Part shown: positions 55,764-64,000 of the stretch, in pieces
Numbering within the stretch: position 1 is the stretch's first letter
Layout of the letters: every line of letters begins with the position of its first letter
Assembly (NCBI GenBank): GCA_951640195.1
Contig: OX621169.1
Span: forward strand, 1,860,001 to 1,924,000
Length of the DNA stretch: 64,000 nt
Reading direction: 5' to 3'
From: Porpolomopsis calyptriformis
Taxonomy: Eukaryota; Basidiomycota; Agaricomycetes; Agaricales; Hygrophoraceae
Translations under genes and position numbers: made by a program
The notes under the pieces: generated by a model
Told to the model about the DNA's origin: nothing
The model's database searches: none
The model's input: the letters and a program-made list of their open reading frames with translations, nothing else

Positions 55764-57189
55764 ATGAAGTCCTCTCATCTCCCAACCGTCGCAGGCATCC
55801 CTCTCAAGTATCTCTCGTATGTATCCTTCCACCTCCACCCTTCCCACCTCATCCCCCTCTCTCCCTCTCAGTCTTCTCACTCTCGCAGTACAAAATGCCT
55901 CGCTGTCCATAGTAATGCACTACTCTCGCGTCTACATCCCCCCCGCCGCCTCCTACTCCCCTGCCTCAGCCGTCCTCTTCAACGAGCTCTTCAAGGGTTC
56001 GATATCCTTCTTCATCGCCCTCAACAACTCCCACCGATCCTCTCGTTCCCTCCGCCAACTCTCCTCCGACATTTTCAGTCCAGACTGTTGGAAGCTTTCC
56101 ATCCCCGCCTTTCTCTACGTCGTCCAAAACTCCCTCCAATTCGTCGCCGTCAGCAATCTCCCCGTCGCCTCCTTCCAGGTCGCCTACCAGATGAAAATAC
56201 TCACCACCGCAGCCTTCTCAGTCGCTCTTCTCCGTAAAACCCTCTCCTTCACAAAATGGCTCTCCCTCTTCTTCCTCGCCATCGGCGTCGGCATCGTCCA
56301 AATATCAACAGTCTCCCCCCCCCCTTCTCCCCCCAAAGACATCGCCGTCGGCAGCGCGTACGACTCCTCACCACTCCATCACCACCACTCCATGCGGCCC
56401 CTCACCGGTTTCGTCGCAGTCGCCGCCGCATGTTTCACTTCCGGTCTCGCCGGTGTCTACTTTGAAATGGTTCTCAAAAACTCAAAGGCCGACCTATGGG
56501 TCAGAAACGTCCAATTATCATTATTCTCTCTCATCCCTGCCCTTATCCCCATCCTCTACTCTCCCTCTCCCCCAGACTCCCAAGGCTTCTTTTCAGACAT
56601 GTTCCGCAACTTTGGCGCCTGGGCCTGGGCCACCGTCGCCATACAAGTCTTTGGCGGCCTCATCACCGCCGTCGTCATCAAATACTCGGACAATATACTA
56701 AAAGGATTCGCCACCTCTCTCTCCATCATCCTCTCCTTCCTCGCCTCCGTCTTCCTCTTTGATTTCCGAATAACTCCCTCCTTCATCTTCGGCGCATCCA
56801 CCGTTTTGGCCGCTACTTGGATGTACAATCAACCCTCGACGGCCGAGTCCTCACCCTCCCTCTTGGTACCCTCCAACCCCAAGTTTCGCGGCCCATCCCT
56901 CAATACGACCCCGGACGCCGTCATTCTCGGTCAATTCCCTCGCAAAAAGTCGTCACCCCAGCTCGTCGGCACTCCCATCGCGATCGCCACCGCGCTCGGA
57001 CTCGACCACAATAATATCCCTCGCGAGCCTTCCCCGTCATCGAACCACCACTCTGGCTATTTTCTCCAGACGTGGGATACCGCCAGGTATCATGACGAAC
57101 CTTATGGTTCGCCCTTTCCCTCGCGTACTCCCACACCTCATTCGGCTCCTCCCACGGCCAGTGAAGAAAAGGCGAGACATTGGCGATGA
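55764..57189 (+). CDS. UDP-sugar transporter, SLC35A family
   Basis: Two exons encode about 460 residues. KYLSLLTLAVQNASLSIVMH, YSPASAVLFNELFKGSISFF, AFLYVVQNSLQFVAVSNLP, FQVAYQMKILTTAAFSV, GLAGVYFEMVLKN and DLWVRNVQLSLFSL are the ordered hallmarks of UDP-galactose/UDP-GlcNAc transporters (ten Golgi membrane spans). VIKYSDNILKGFATSLSII and FIFGASTVLAATWMYN follow. The C-terminal ~120 residues are a hydrophilic tail unlike core family members. The first exon is short; an intron inside YLS/LLT (donor GTATGT, acceptor CTCAG) restores the frame. Substrate (UDP-Gal versus UDP-GlcNAc) cannot be told from sequence alone. Confidence 0.9.
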
Positions 57190-57663
57190 TTATTATCTCT
57201 TTTTTTCATTTTTTTCAACTTCTTCTTTTTTGGAATGGAGGAAAACAGGTAAAAGTCTATCTTTTTCTTTCTTTTCTTTATACCCCCCCCCCCCCCCTCC
57301 CTTAGACCTCGATTATGATCATATATTTTTTCTCCTTTTTTTCTTTCTTTTTTGACAAGTTACAGTAACGAAATCTATCGAACGAGTCTTTTCTAGAATA
57401 TAATGACATTTAACGCTTCATACTGTATGAAGACGTCTATCATTCCTCAGCCATCACTCTCCTACCACAAGATAATCTCAGACTATTAGTCTGGCAATCG
57501 CTGCACCCTGGTTATCGAACGCCGAGCTTTGGCCAGACATTCAAATGGCCTTTTCTGCAGGTGTGAATGTGTACGACACTGATCACCCTTTCAGTCGCGG
57601 TGATCCCATCAACAAAATTTCGAAAATGGAATACCAAATCAGCAGTTCTACCCTTCGCCCCTC
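57190..57663. other. Intergenic, poly-C/poly-T tracts
   Basis: This spacer lies between two plus-strand genes. It contains C15 at 57283-57297 and T-rich runs around 57200-57235 and 57328-57352. No gene is seen. Confidence 0.45.
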
Positions 57664-59757
57664 ATGCTCACACCCGACCTCCCCCGCGCGCTCACCCTCG
57701 TTTTCGTCGTCGTCGTCGCCGCCTGGTGGTGGTCGTGGTGGTCTCAGAGACGGCGCGCGCTCGATCTGCCTCGCATCGGCCCCCCGACCGTCTTCGGGTA
57801 CATGTGGACCGCGCTCCGCTTCACGTTCGACTCCTCCGTGCTCGACGAGGGCAGGAGGAGGTTCCCAGGCCGCTCGTATGTCGTCCCCACCTTGATGGGT
57901 CCCATCGTCGTCGCTTGCTCGGAGTGGGTCGAAGTCCTACAGCATTCGAATGATACCGTCGTGAGTGCTCTATCTCTCTTTACTCTAATGAATGTGATGT
58001 GATCGTGTGGAACAGTTCAGCCAACCCAGGGCTATCAACCAGGTTCTATCTTTTCTTATTCTTTCGTTTCGTAGCGTTTTATTGAACCTGTATCAGTCTC
58101 TTACACTCGACCAGACCCTGGGCGATCACCAGCTCATCAACCCGTACCAAATAACTGTCATTCGCACTGACATGACCCGCGCCATTCCTTCGTTCATACC
58201 CGACCTCTACGACGAGATTTCACTCGCCATAGACGAAACGTTGAAGCCCCCGCCGGGTTCAGGTAAGCGTACACCCATACGCGTCAGAGTTCCCCACCTA
58301 ACTTTCTCTCCCCTTAGATTCTGTCACGATCCCTGCCCTCCACACGACGATCCACCTCGTCGCTCGGATCTCGAATCGCTCGTTGCTAGGCGCACCACTC
58401 TGCCGAGACCCAAAGTTCATCCACACCATGGCCCAATTCGCGGAGAAAGTCAACCTCTTCTCGCGCATTCTCAGACCGTGTCCCACCCGGTTTCGCGAGT
58501 TGAGTGTCCCGTGCGAATTTTTTTCTTCCCTTCTTTCCTCTCACCTTCTTAACAGCACGGTTTACTCGATCTTGGCCTTTTTGTTTGGTGGCAAAATGGA
58601 CGTTGTGAAATGGGTGGTCCCCGTTCTGGAGGAGCACATTCGTAACCGTGAGAAGGGGGACGGAGAGGACACGCCTGTGAGTGTTCTTTCTCCCCCTCCT
58701 CCTCCTTACGCAAGCTGACCGCCGTCCCTGATATCAGAACACCCTCGCCAAATTCCTCGTGAGAGCCGCCCCGCCGGAGGAACTAGCAAACCCTAGCCGG
58801 ATAGCGCTGCGTCTGATGCTGATCAACTTTGCAAGCATCCACACTTCGTGAGCCTTAACCATAAGTGTTCATAGCCGTTTTACTGTATATCGTTTATAGT
58901 TCGATATTCATGACGAATGCCGTGTACGAACTCGCGCTCCTGCCTCAGGCGCAACGAGACGAGATTAGAGAAGAAGTACAACAAGCGCTTGCGCAGGAAG
59001 GCGGGTGGAACAAGGCATCGGTCTCCAAGTTTCGTAAGCTTGATAGCTTGCTTAGAGAGGTGGGCCGTGTTCACGGCATTGCTGAGTGTAATCTCTCAGT
59101 CTATGACTGGGTGTGCTTCTCCGATAGTTGACGGTCGTTTGTGCATATATAGTGGGTTTGGGTCGGACCACCATTCAAGACGGGACTCTCCCAGATGGGA
59201 CGTTCATCCCCGCAGGATACCACGTTGCAGTTGACCTGAGGCTACTGCATATGAACCCAGACGTGTACCCGGATCCCCAAGTCTTTGACCCGTTCCGGTT
59301 CTCGAAGCTGAGTGACGAAGCGGGAGGTAACGAGACGAAGTACTTGTTCGCGACTGTGGACAAAAATGTATGCTTTGTTGTCCCCCCCCCTCATGTTTAT
59401 ATCTTCTGCGACTGACGAACGAACGAATGGTGGCTAGTATGCTCCGCTGGGCTTGGGAAGGCACTCTTGGTGAGTAGCATCCGACCATCAATCGGAATTA
59501 AAACTGATCACTCTCCTCTAGTGCGGGCCGATTTATCGCTTCGGTGCGTCCAAAAGAAACCCCCACAGGGTGGTTATATAAAAATCTGACTTGGAGATGT
59601 CGTTCAAAAGGTGCAACTGAAAATGATGCTCGCATATATACTGCTTCATTACGACTTTGCGTTCCCGGGAGGCATCACGACGCGACCGCCACCCCTCGCT
59701 TTTGAGGGAATGCGCGTCCCGAACATCCAGGCGAAGCTTGTATTCAAGAAACGGTGA
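57664..59757 (+). CDS. Cytochrome P450, copy 1
   Basis: Spliced gene of about 500 residues. An N-terminal anchor (RALTLVFVVVVAAWWWSWW) precedes DLPRIGPPTVFGYMW. Then come GDHQLINPYQITVIRTDMT, the I-helix region LMLINFASIHTSS, a K-helix ExxR (LLREVGRVHGIAE), PERF-region DPQVFDPFRFS, and the heme loop YAPLGLGRHSC / AGRFIAS, with the Cys codon restored by splicing (TG|T). The end is HYDFAFPGGITTRPPPLAF, VPNIQAKLVFKKR. In the heme loop, the usual Phe of F-x-x-G-x-R-x-C is Leu. Around ten short introns are present. The family looks like basidiomycete P450s of secondary metabolism or detoxification; substrate unknown. It is nearly identical in its first half to the partial copy at 62981. Confidence 0.9.
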
Positions 59758-60236
59758 AGGGAGGAGGGGGTATTTATCGGTGGGGCTCTTTGACTGTAAT
59801 GATATCGGGGTGGTTTATCTGCTATATATATGTACAAGCCTGGCACATTTATCCTCTGCAGGTCGTACGAAAACAAGATGGTTCATGTTTTCAGCTAATA
59901 CAGTACCCGGCGTGAAAGGTTGCCGAAGTTGACATCCGTCGATCGAGGCTTAGCATCATCAGTTTCCTGCGATGATGCCCTGACAGTGTTGATGATTGTT
60001 TCGCAACATTCCCGGGCTGTAAAGGTTTATAATGCTAGCTCAAGCCCCAAGAATCGCTAACGGTCATGTCTGCATTATAAAGGCTTACAATGAGTCCAGG
60101 TTTACAACTTCACGAAAACCATCCATAAAGCCATAACCTCTATCCGTGTTGCTGAACCCTGCTTCTTTGGTGTTAACAGTCGGATGCGCGAAGTATGTGC
60201 CAGTTGACGTGGGAGTAAGCGCCGGCTACAGTACAG
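59758..60236. other. Intergenic region downstream of P450 copy 1
   Basis: It contains the first copy of the ~120-bp repeat (59831-59953), and the 3' ends of convergent P450 and HNH genes. Confidence 0.5.
59831..59953 (+). repeat. Direct repeat copy A, 3' of P450 copy 1
   Basis: This block (from TGTACAAGCC through TCAGCTAATACAGTACCCGG to GATCGAGGCTTAG) recurs in the same orientation at 62813-62932 with a few substitutions and small indels. It lies immediately downstream of P450 copy 1. Confidence 0.88.
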
Positions 60237-61623
60237 TCAGCCTGAAACCCGAGGCACGCCTTCCCTCCACCGCTCCATACGCTGGGTGTTCTCTGTGGCT
60301 TTCTTGAGACGGCGTTCTTTTGCAGCCGGTGAGTTTCCCCAAAAGAATAACATCACATCATCCTCATCCCACGTCGCCTGGCCCTCCGGTTCCACCAACC
60401 CCACTGTTCCAGCTCCAGCAGCGGCAGCGGCACCAGCGGCGGAACTCCCGGCACCAGCGCGGCCAGGATTCCGGGCTTCCTCAAGCTTACCAATTACATG
60501 ACCCCGCTCGTGTGTAGTTCTCAATGGTCCTGTTGGTGCTGGGGCAGGCACGCGCGGACGAGGAGGGTTGGCGCAGTTCTGAAGGAGATCTATACCATGC
60601 CCCCAGCATTTGACGGCTGCGGCACCATAGTTGTAGTGCATTAAAAGGTCTGACGGTTTCGCCTTCCTAGTATTTTTCTTGAAAGCGGCATCAGTATTGT
60701 TTGGAATGAAGGATGCTACGGCGCTGCCCGGGTCTTCCAGCCATTGCAATGTATAACGGCTGCGAATCGGATAACTGACATCTTCCGACATGTTTGTTCG
60801 GTTGTGGCGTGGGGGAACGTCTGTGGTTTTAAGAACATGGTTTGGGGTCTGAGGATAGGTGGCGGCAACATAGGGATCAGACAAAGGACAGGCGGGTGGA
60901 CAAATATGACAAACCTTGAGAATGGCTGCGAGGCGTTGATCGAATCCACGATGTATCGGATCGAATGCAAAGGCGCCATTGCGGATGTCATTAATATCTC
61001 TGAGCAATGTCACGTTCTCCCTGTAGCTTGGACGATTCTCTACGATCAACCGAAACCACTGAAATAGTCAAAGGAAAGGAGACGATCAGACATCTTCCAA
61101 GCAGAGGATCATTGAACGAACTTCGGAACCCCGACTATGGGGAATGATATGTAAACCAGCCCCAAATCTTTGAGGGGCTCCTGTCCACACGCAGCAAACA
61201 TCACGCTCCAGCAATTTGGTGCAAAATTCATTATGCGTCTCCGTAGGTTCCGAAGGCACGCCTGTCTTAATTTTGATGACTTCGAGGTCAACAGCATGGA
61301 CAAGATCTTCATTGACAGATAGCATGCGGATGACAGTAATGGCATCATGAAAGAAACATACCCAGATCTGCAACTGGAACATAGTAGTATATCCCCTGGT
61401 CATCCAGGTTTTCACTAGTATTAATCTCGTTACCGCCATGTTCAAGAGCCAGTACGCCTTCAACGCCGAGGATGCACCAACCAAGGAAGACAAGATACTT
61501 GAGGGGCTTTAAAGATACAGAACTGATGATATCCAAAGGGATTTGCAGATAGAAGGACGAATCTTCTTCTTGCAGAAGAACCAACGCAACATGATCTTCG
61601 GGAACAGAGACACTGGCTGCCAT
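60237..61623 (-). CDS. HNH-domain protein (HNH_2 class)
   Basis: Spliced minus-strand gene of about 400 residues. The first ~130 residues include a beta-rich, possibly membrane-associated part (DHVALVLLQEEDSSFYLQIP). The HNH core reads LLERDVCCVWTGAP, GAGLHIIPHSRGSEWF, LRDINDIRNGAFAFDPIHR and AAILKTPNHVLKTTDVPP, the His-rich '...C...TG....AHI.PHS.G..W...DINDxRNGxxL...H' layout of fungal HNH_2 proteins. The C-terminal half has LLMHYNYGAAAVKCWGHG and an Ala/Gly-rich linker, ending with a basic helix (AKERRLKKATENTQRMERW). These proteins are abundant in Agaricomycete genomes; nuclease activity and role are not established. The start at 61623 is 118 bp from the divergent NAA10 start. Confidence 0.78.
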
Positions 61624-61741
61624 CCTGATTAGGTCCAATCTCCGATTGAATACGCGGCATGGTGTACTCGACACATTCTATCACCAACTCAAACTCGACT
61701 TCCTACGGCAAGCATTGGACGTCACCTCCAAGAGTCTACAA
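61624..61741. promoter_or_regulatory. Divergent promoter, HNH gene / NAA10
   Basis: 118 bp between start codons of the HNH gene (minus) and NAA10 (plus). Shared promoter is inferred from the arrangement. Confidence 0.4.
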
Positions 61742-62592
61742 ATGAATATTCGATTAGCTCGAGTTCGCATCCTCAGGACGAGTCAAGGGAAAATCCATTT
61801 TATGACACGAAATTTACACAGGTCGATGATCTCATGGGCATGCAAGCGGGGAATCTGCAGAACCTCCGTACTGTCGTTTACTTTTGCTCCCGCCGCCTGT
61901 CTTTACGGGACTGACTGATCGTGGCCTGTTTCTTTTTGCCAGCGGAAAACTACGTTATGAAGTTTTGTGCGTGATTTCTTTTGCTTTTCTACCTCATCCC
62001 CTCGATATAAACCATCGGTCGCCGAACAGGGATGTATCATATTCTAACTTGGCCACGCCTCTCATTCGTAGCAGAAGATCACAAAGGCAGGATCGTGGGA
62101 TACGTCCTCGCCAGAATGTAGGTCTCCCCGGGAAGGATATCCAACCCGATCTACGGCTCACAACTCATTTCGTAGAGAGGATGAACAAACTGAACCCGGC
62201 GGCGAGGTTACAGGACACGTCAATTCGATATCCGTCCTGCGATCGTACAGGCGCCTAGGGCTGGCAAAGAAAATGATGATTCTCTCCCGTGAGCACACAT
62301 CCCTTTTGTTTTTTTTGTTCTTCTCTTGGTCGCTTACCCCCCACGGGGCAGAGGAAGCTATGTCAACTGTTCACAAAGCATCATATGTTACTTTGCACGT
62401 GCGAAAATCAAACAAGGCTGCCATCGGTTTGTACAAGGATGCACTTGGGTTTGAAGTGGCTTCTGTGGAAAAGAAATATTGTGAGTGGGATCTGCCCCTT
62501 TTCGCGACGAGCAACCGGCCAACCTTTTTTACTTAGATGGAGATGGAGAAGACGCGTTGTCTATGCGCCTCTGTCTCAAGCAATCAAGCTAG
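61742..62592 (+). CDS. NAA10: N-alpha-acetyltransferase catalytic subunit NAA10 (Ard1)
   Basis: Seven tiny exons (61742-61762, 61822-61867, 61943-61966, 62030-62117, 62176-62288, 62352-62480, 62537-62592) give an in-frame 158-residue protein. It reads [76 protein letters not shown] (acetyl-CoA-binding RRLGLA), [20 protein letters not shown] and [16 protein letters not shown]. These blocks match NatA catalytic subunits throughout, which acetylate N-termini on ribosomes together with NAA15. It is short: the protein stops soon after the GNAT core, without the acidic tail common in other species. No single open frame covers the gene, so it would be easily missed. Confidence 0.93.
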
Positions 62593-62980
62593 GCTTTACA
62601 GTACGAGACAAGCTATGACTCCTCTATTGGTATCATGACAATTGGGCATCTCAACGTAACTGAGAAGACAGACCGCCTCCTCAGACCTGACAAAAATTGA
62701 CCTTGACAAAAGCGGCAGCCTGTGCCGGGATATATTTGCCGCATTGGCGCGACACTCACTGCATATGATGAACCACGAAAGAAGTGAAGAGGACGTCGTC
62801 AAGCGAGCGTATTGTACAAGCCTTGGTAACCTGTCCTCTGCAGTCGTACGAAAACAAATTGTTCATGTTTTCAGCTAATACAGTACCTGGCGTGAAAGGT
62901 TGCCGAATGTGGCTGAAGTTGATCGAGCTTAGTTACAGGTTCAAAATGTCGGCCTTATATCGATATCTCTTCCCATCCCA
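62593..62980. other. Intergenic region, promoter of P450 copy 2
   Basis: Contains repeat copy B (62813-62932) about 50 bp upstream of the P450 copy 2 start. Confidence 0.5.
62813..62932 (+). repeat. Direct repeat copy B, 5' of P450 copy 2
   Basis: Second copy of the block at 59831-59953 in the same orientation, sharing TCGTACGAAAACAA, TTCATGTTTTCAGCTAATAC and GGCGTGAAAGGTTGCCGAA. Here it lies upstream of, not downstream from, a P450. Confidence 0.88.
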
Positions 62981-64000
62981 ATGCTCACATCGGACCTTGC
63001 AATTCCGCTCCTCCTAGCTCTCCTTAGCGCCTGGTGGTTCATCACTCAAAGACGACCAGGACTTGACCTTCCTCGCGTCGGCCCGCCGACCGTGTTTGGG
63101 TACATCTGGACTGCCCTCCGGTTCACGTTCGACTCGTCCGTGCTTGACGAGGGCAGGAAGAAGTTTGGTGGACGCTCATATGTCGTGCCTACTTTGACTG
63201 GTCCCCTTATCATCGCTTGTCCGGAGTGGGTTGAGGTAGTGCAGCATGGGAATGACGCCGTTGTGAGTGTGTTTGCGTTCCATAACATATAGCGTTCTCT
63301 CGTTAACCGTTCATTCGATTCGTGGTCAACAGTTCAGCCAGCCCGCGTCTACCAAGCAGGTTCTTGTGTTTTTTTTCTTTCTTTCGTATCTCTTGGTGAC
63401 CCGACGACGTATATCAGGTTCTTCTAATCGACCAAACCATGGGCGATCACCAGCTCGTCAACCCATACCACATGAGTGTCCTTCGCACTGACATGACCCG
63501 CGCCATCTCTTCGTTCATACCCGATATCTACGAGGAAATTTCTCTTGCGATGGACGAAACGCTGAACCCCCCACCAGGATCAGGTAAGTACACTGCCCAT
63601 CCTGTGAACCACTCACCCCATTCCCTCCTGACCACAACGCTTTCCACCCCCCCTTCTAGACTCCATCACCATCCCCGTCTTCCACACGTCAACTCACCTC
63701 ATAGGCCGGATCTCCAATCGTGGATTGATAGGTGCGCCACTCTGCCGGGACCCACAATTCGTCCACGCCATGGTACAATTCGCGGAGAAAGTCGTCGTCT
63801 ACTCCCGCATTCTCAGGCTATGTCCCATCCGGTTTCGCGAGTGAGTGAATATTTTTGCTCAATCCTTCTACAGATAATTCCTTTTATCGTACTTATGCTA
63901 AAACAAGTACGGTTTACTCGGTCTTGGCCTTCTTTTTTGGTGGAAAAATGGACGCTGCGAAATGGCTGCTCCCTATTCTAGAGGAGCACATTCGTAACCG
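62981..64000 (+). CDS. Cytochrome P450, copy 2 (truncated by window end)
   Basis: Closely related to copy 1 over its visible part. An N-terminal anchor (LAIPLLLALLSAWWF) precedes GLDLPRVGPPTVFGYIW. Then come TALRFTFDSSVLDEG, GDHQLVNPYHMSVLRTDM, SRGLIGAPLCRDPQF-like (SNRGLIGAPLCRDPQFVHAM) and FFFGGKMDAAKWLLPILEEH. Introns lie at the same places as in copy 1 (after NDAV, before the GDHQL block, at the GS-D boundary after PPPGS). The gene runs off the window before the I-helix, so no catalytic motif can be checked. Confidence 0.88.

Noticed and set aside
62339..62536. Initial reading of a NAA10 C-terminal fragment as a pseudogene
   Set aside because: All missing parts were found upstream in small exons with good GT-AG sites and one continuous frame, so it is an intact gene.
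1..64000. Search for tRNA, rRNA, CRISPR, insertion sequences and operon-like prokaryotic signals
   Set aside because: No cloverleaf B-box pattern, rRNA segment, spaced repeat array or transposase motif was found; the gene structures are eukaryotic.

Overview
This window comes from the nuclear genome of a filamentous basidiomycete fungus, most likely an Agaricomycete. The evidence is dense short introns (mostly about 45-70 nt, GT-AG), compact genes on both strands, and a gene set that includes NEDD1, Pam17, Mrp51, a meiotic Hop1-like protein, a Kre9/Knh1-like secreted protein, an HNH-domain protein and tandem P450s. I found no rRNA, tRNA, CRISPR or recognisable transposon gene. All splice structures were worked out by eye from reading frame, splice consensus and family conservation; they are predictions.

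Layout. 1-10 kb: 3' part of a Hop1-like meiotic protein, a PPIL1-type cyclophilin, an Alba-domain protein head-to-head with NEDD1, a small Knh1-like secreted protein, and D-aminoacyl-tRNA deacylase head-to-head with Mediator MED10. 10-24 kb: mitochondrial phosphatidylglycerophosphate synthase (PGS1), an Asi1/Asi3-like membrane RING protein, two related unknown genes (one apparently decayed) next to a large hairpin, a Pcl/Pho80-type cyclin, a polyQ/AT-hook protein and an intronless membrane glycoprotein. 24-45 kb: F-box/WD40 protein, two single-pass SH3 proteins flanking a SNF2 ATPase and PAM17, a very large CCCH-ankyrin-Clp AAA+ protein, a zinc-knuckle/PSP RNA-processing protein and an MgtA-type P-type ATPase. 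45-64 kb: four-span membrane protein, UPF1, a low-complexity protein, a mucin-like single-pass protein, Mrp51, a UDP-sugar transporter, and a P450 - HNH - NAA10 - P450 block in which a roughly 120-bp sequence is repeated.

Most genes are ordinary housekeeping genes with no operon-like logic. The recurring organisation is short shared promoters between divergent genes (40 bp for DTD1/MED10, 85 bp for Alba/NEDD1, about 117 bp for SNF2/PAM17, 118 bp for HNH/NAA10). The items most worth a second look are a 9-nt microexon behind a GC-AG intron that completes the Hop1 zinc finger, the CCCH-ankyrin-AAA+ architecture, a 150-bp second-frame coding signal inside the zinc-knuckle gene, the MgtA-like ATPase of bacterial type, the degenerate paralogue pair with a foldback hairpin, and the P450 duplication footprint.
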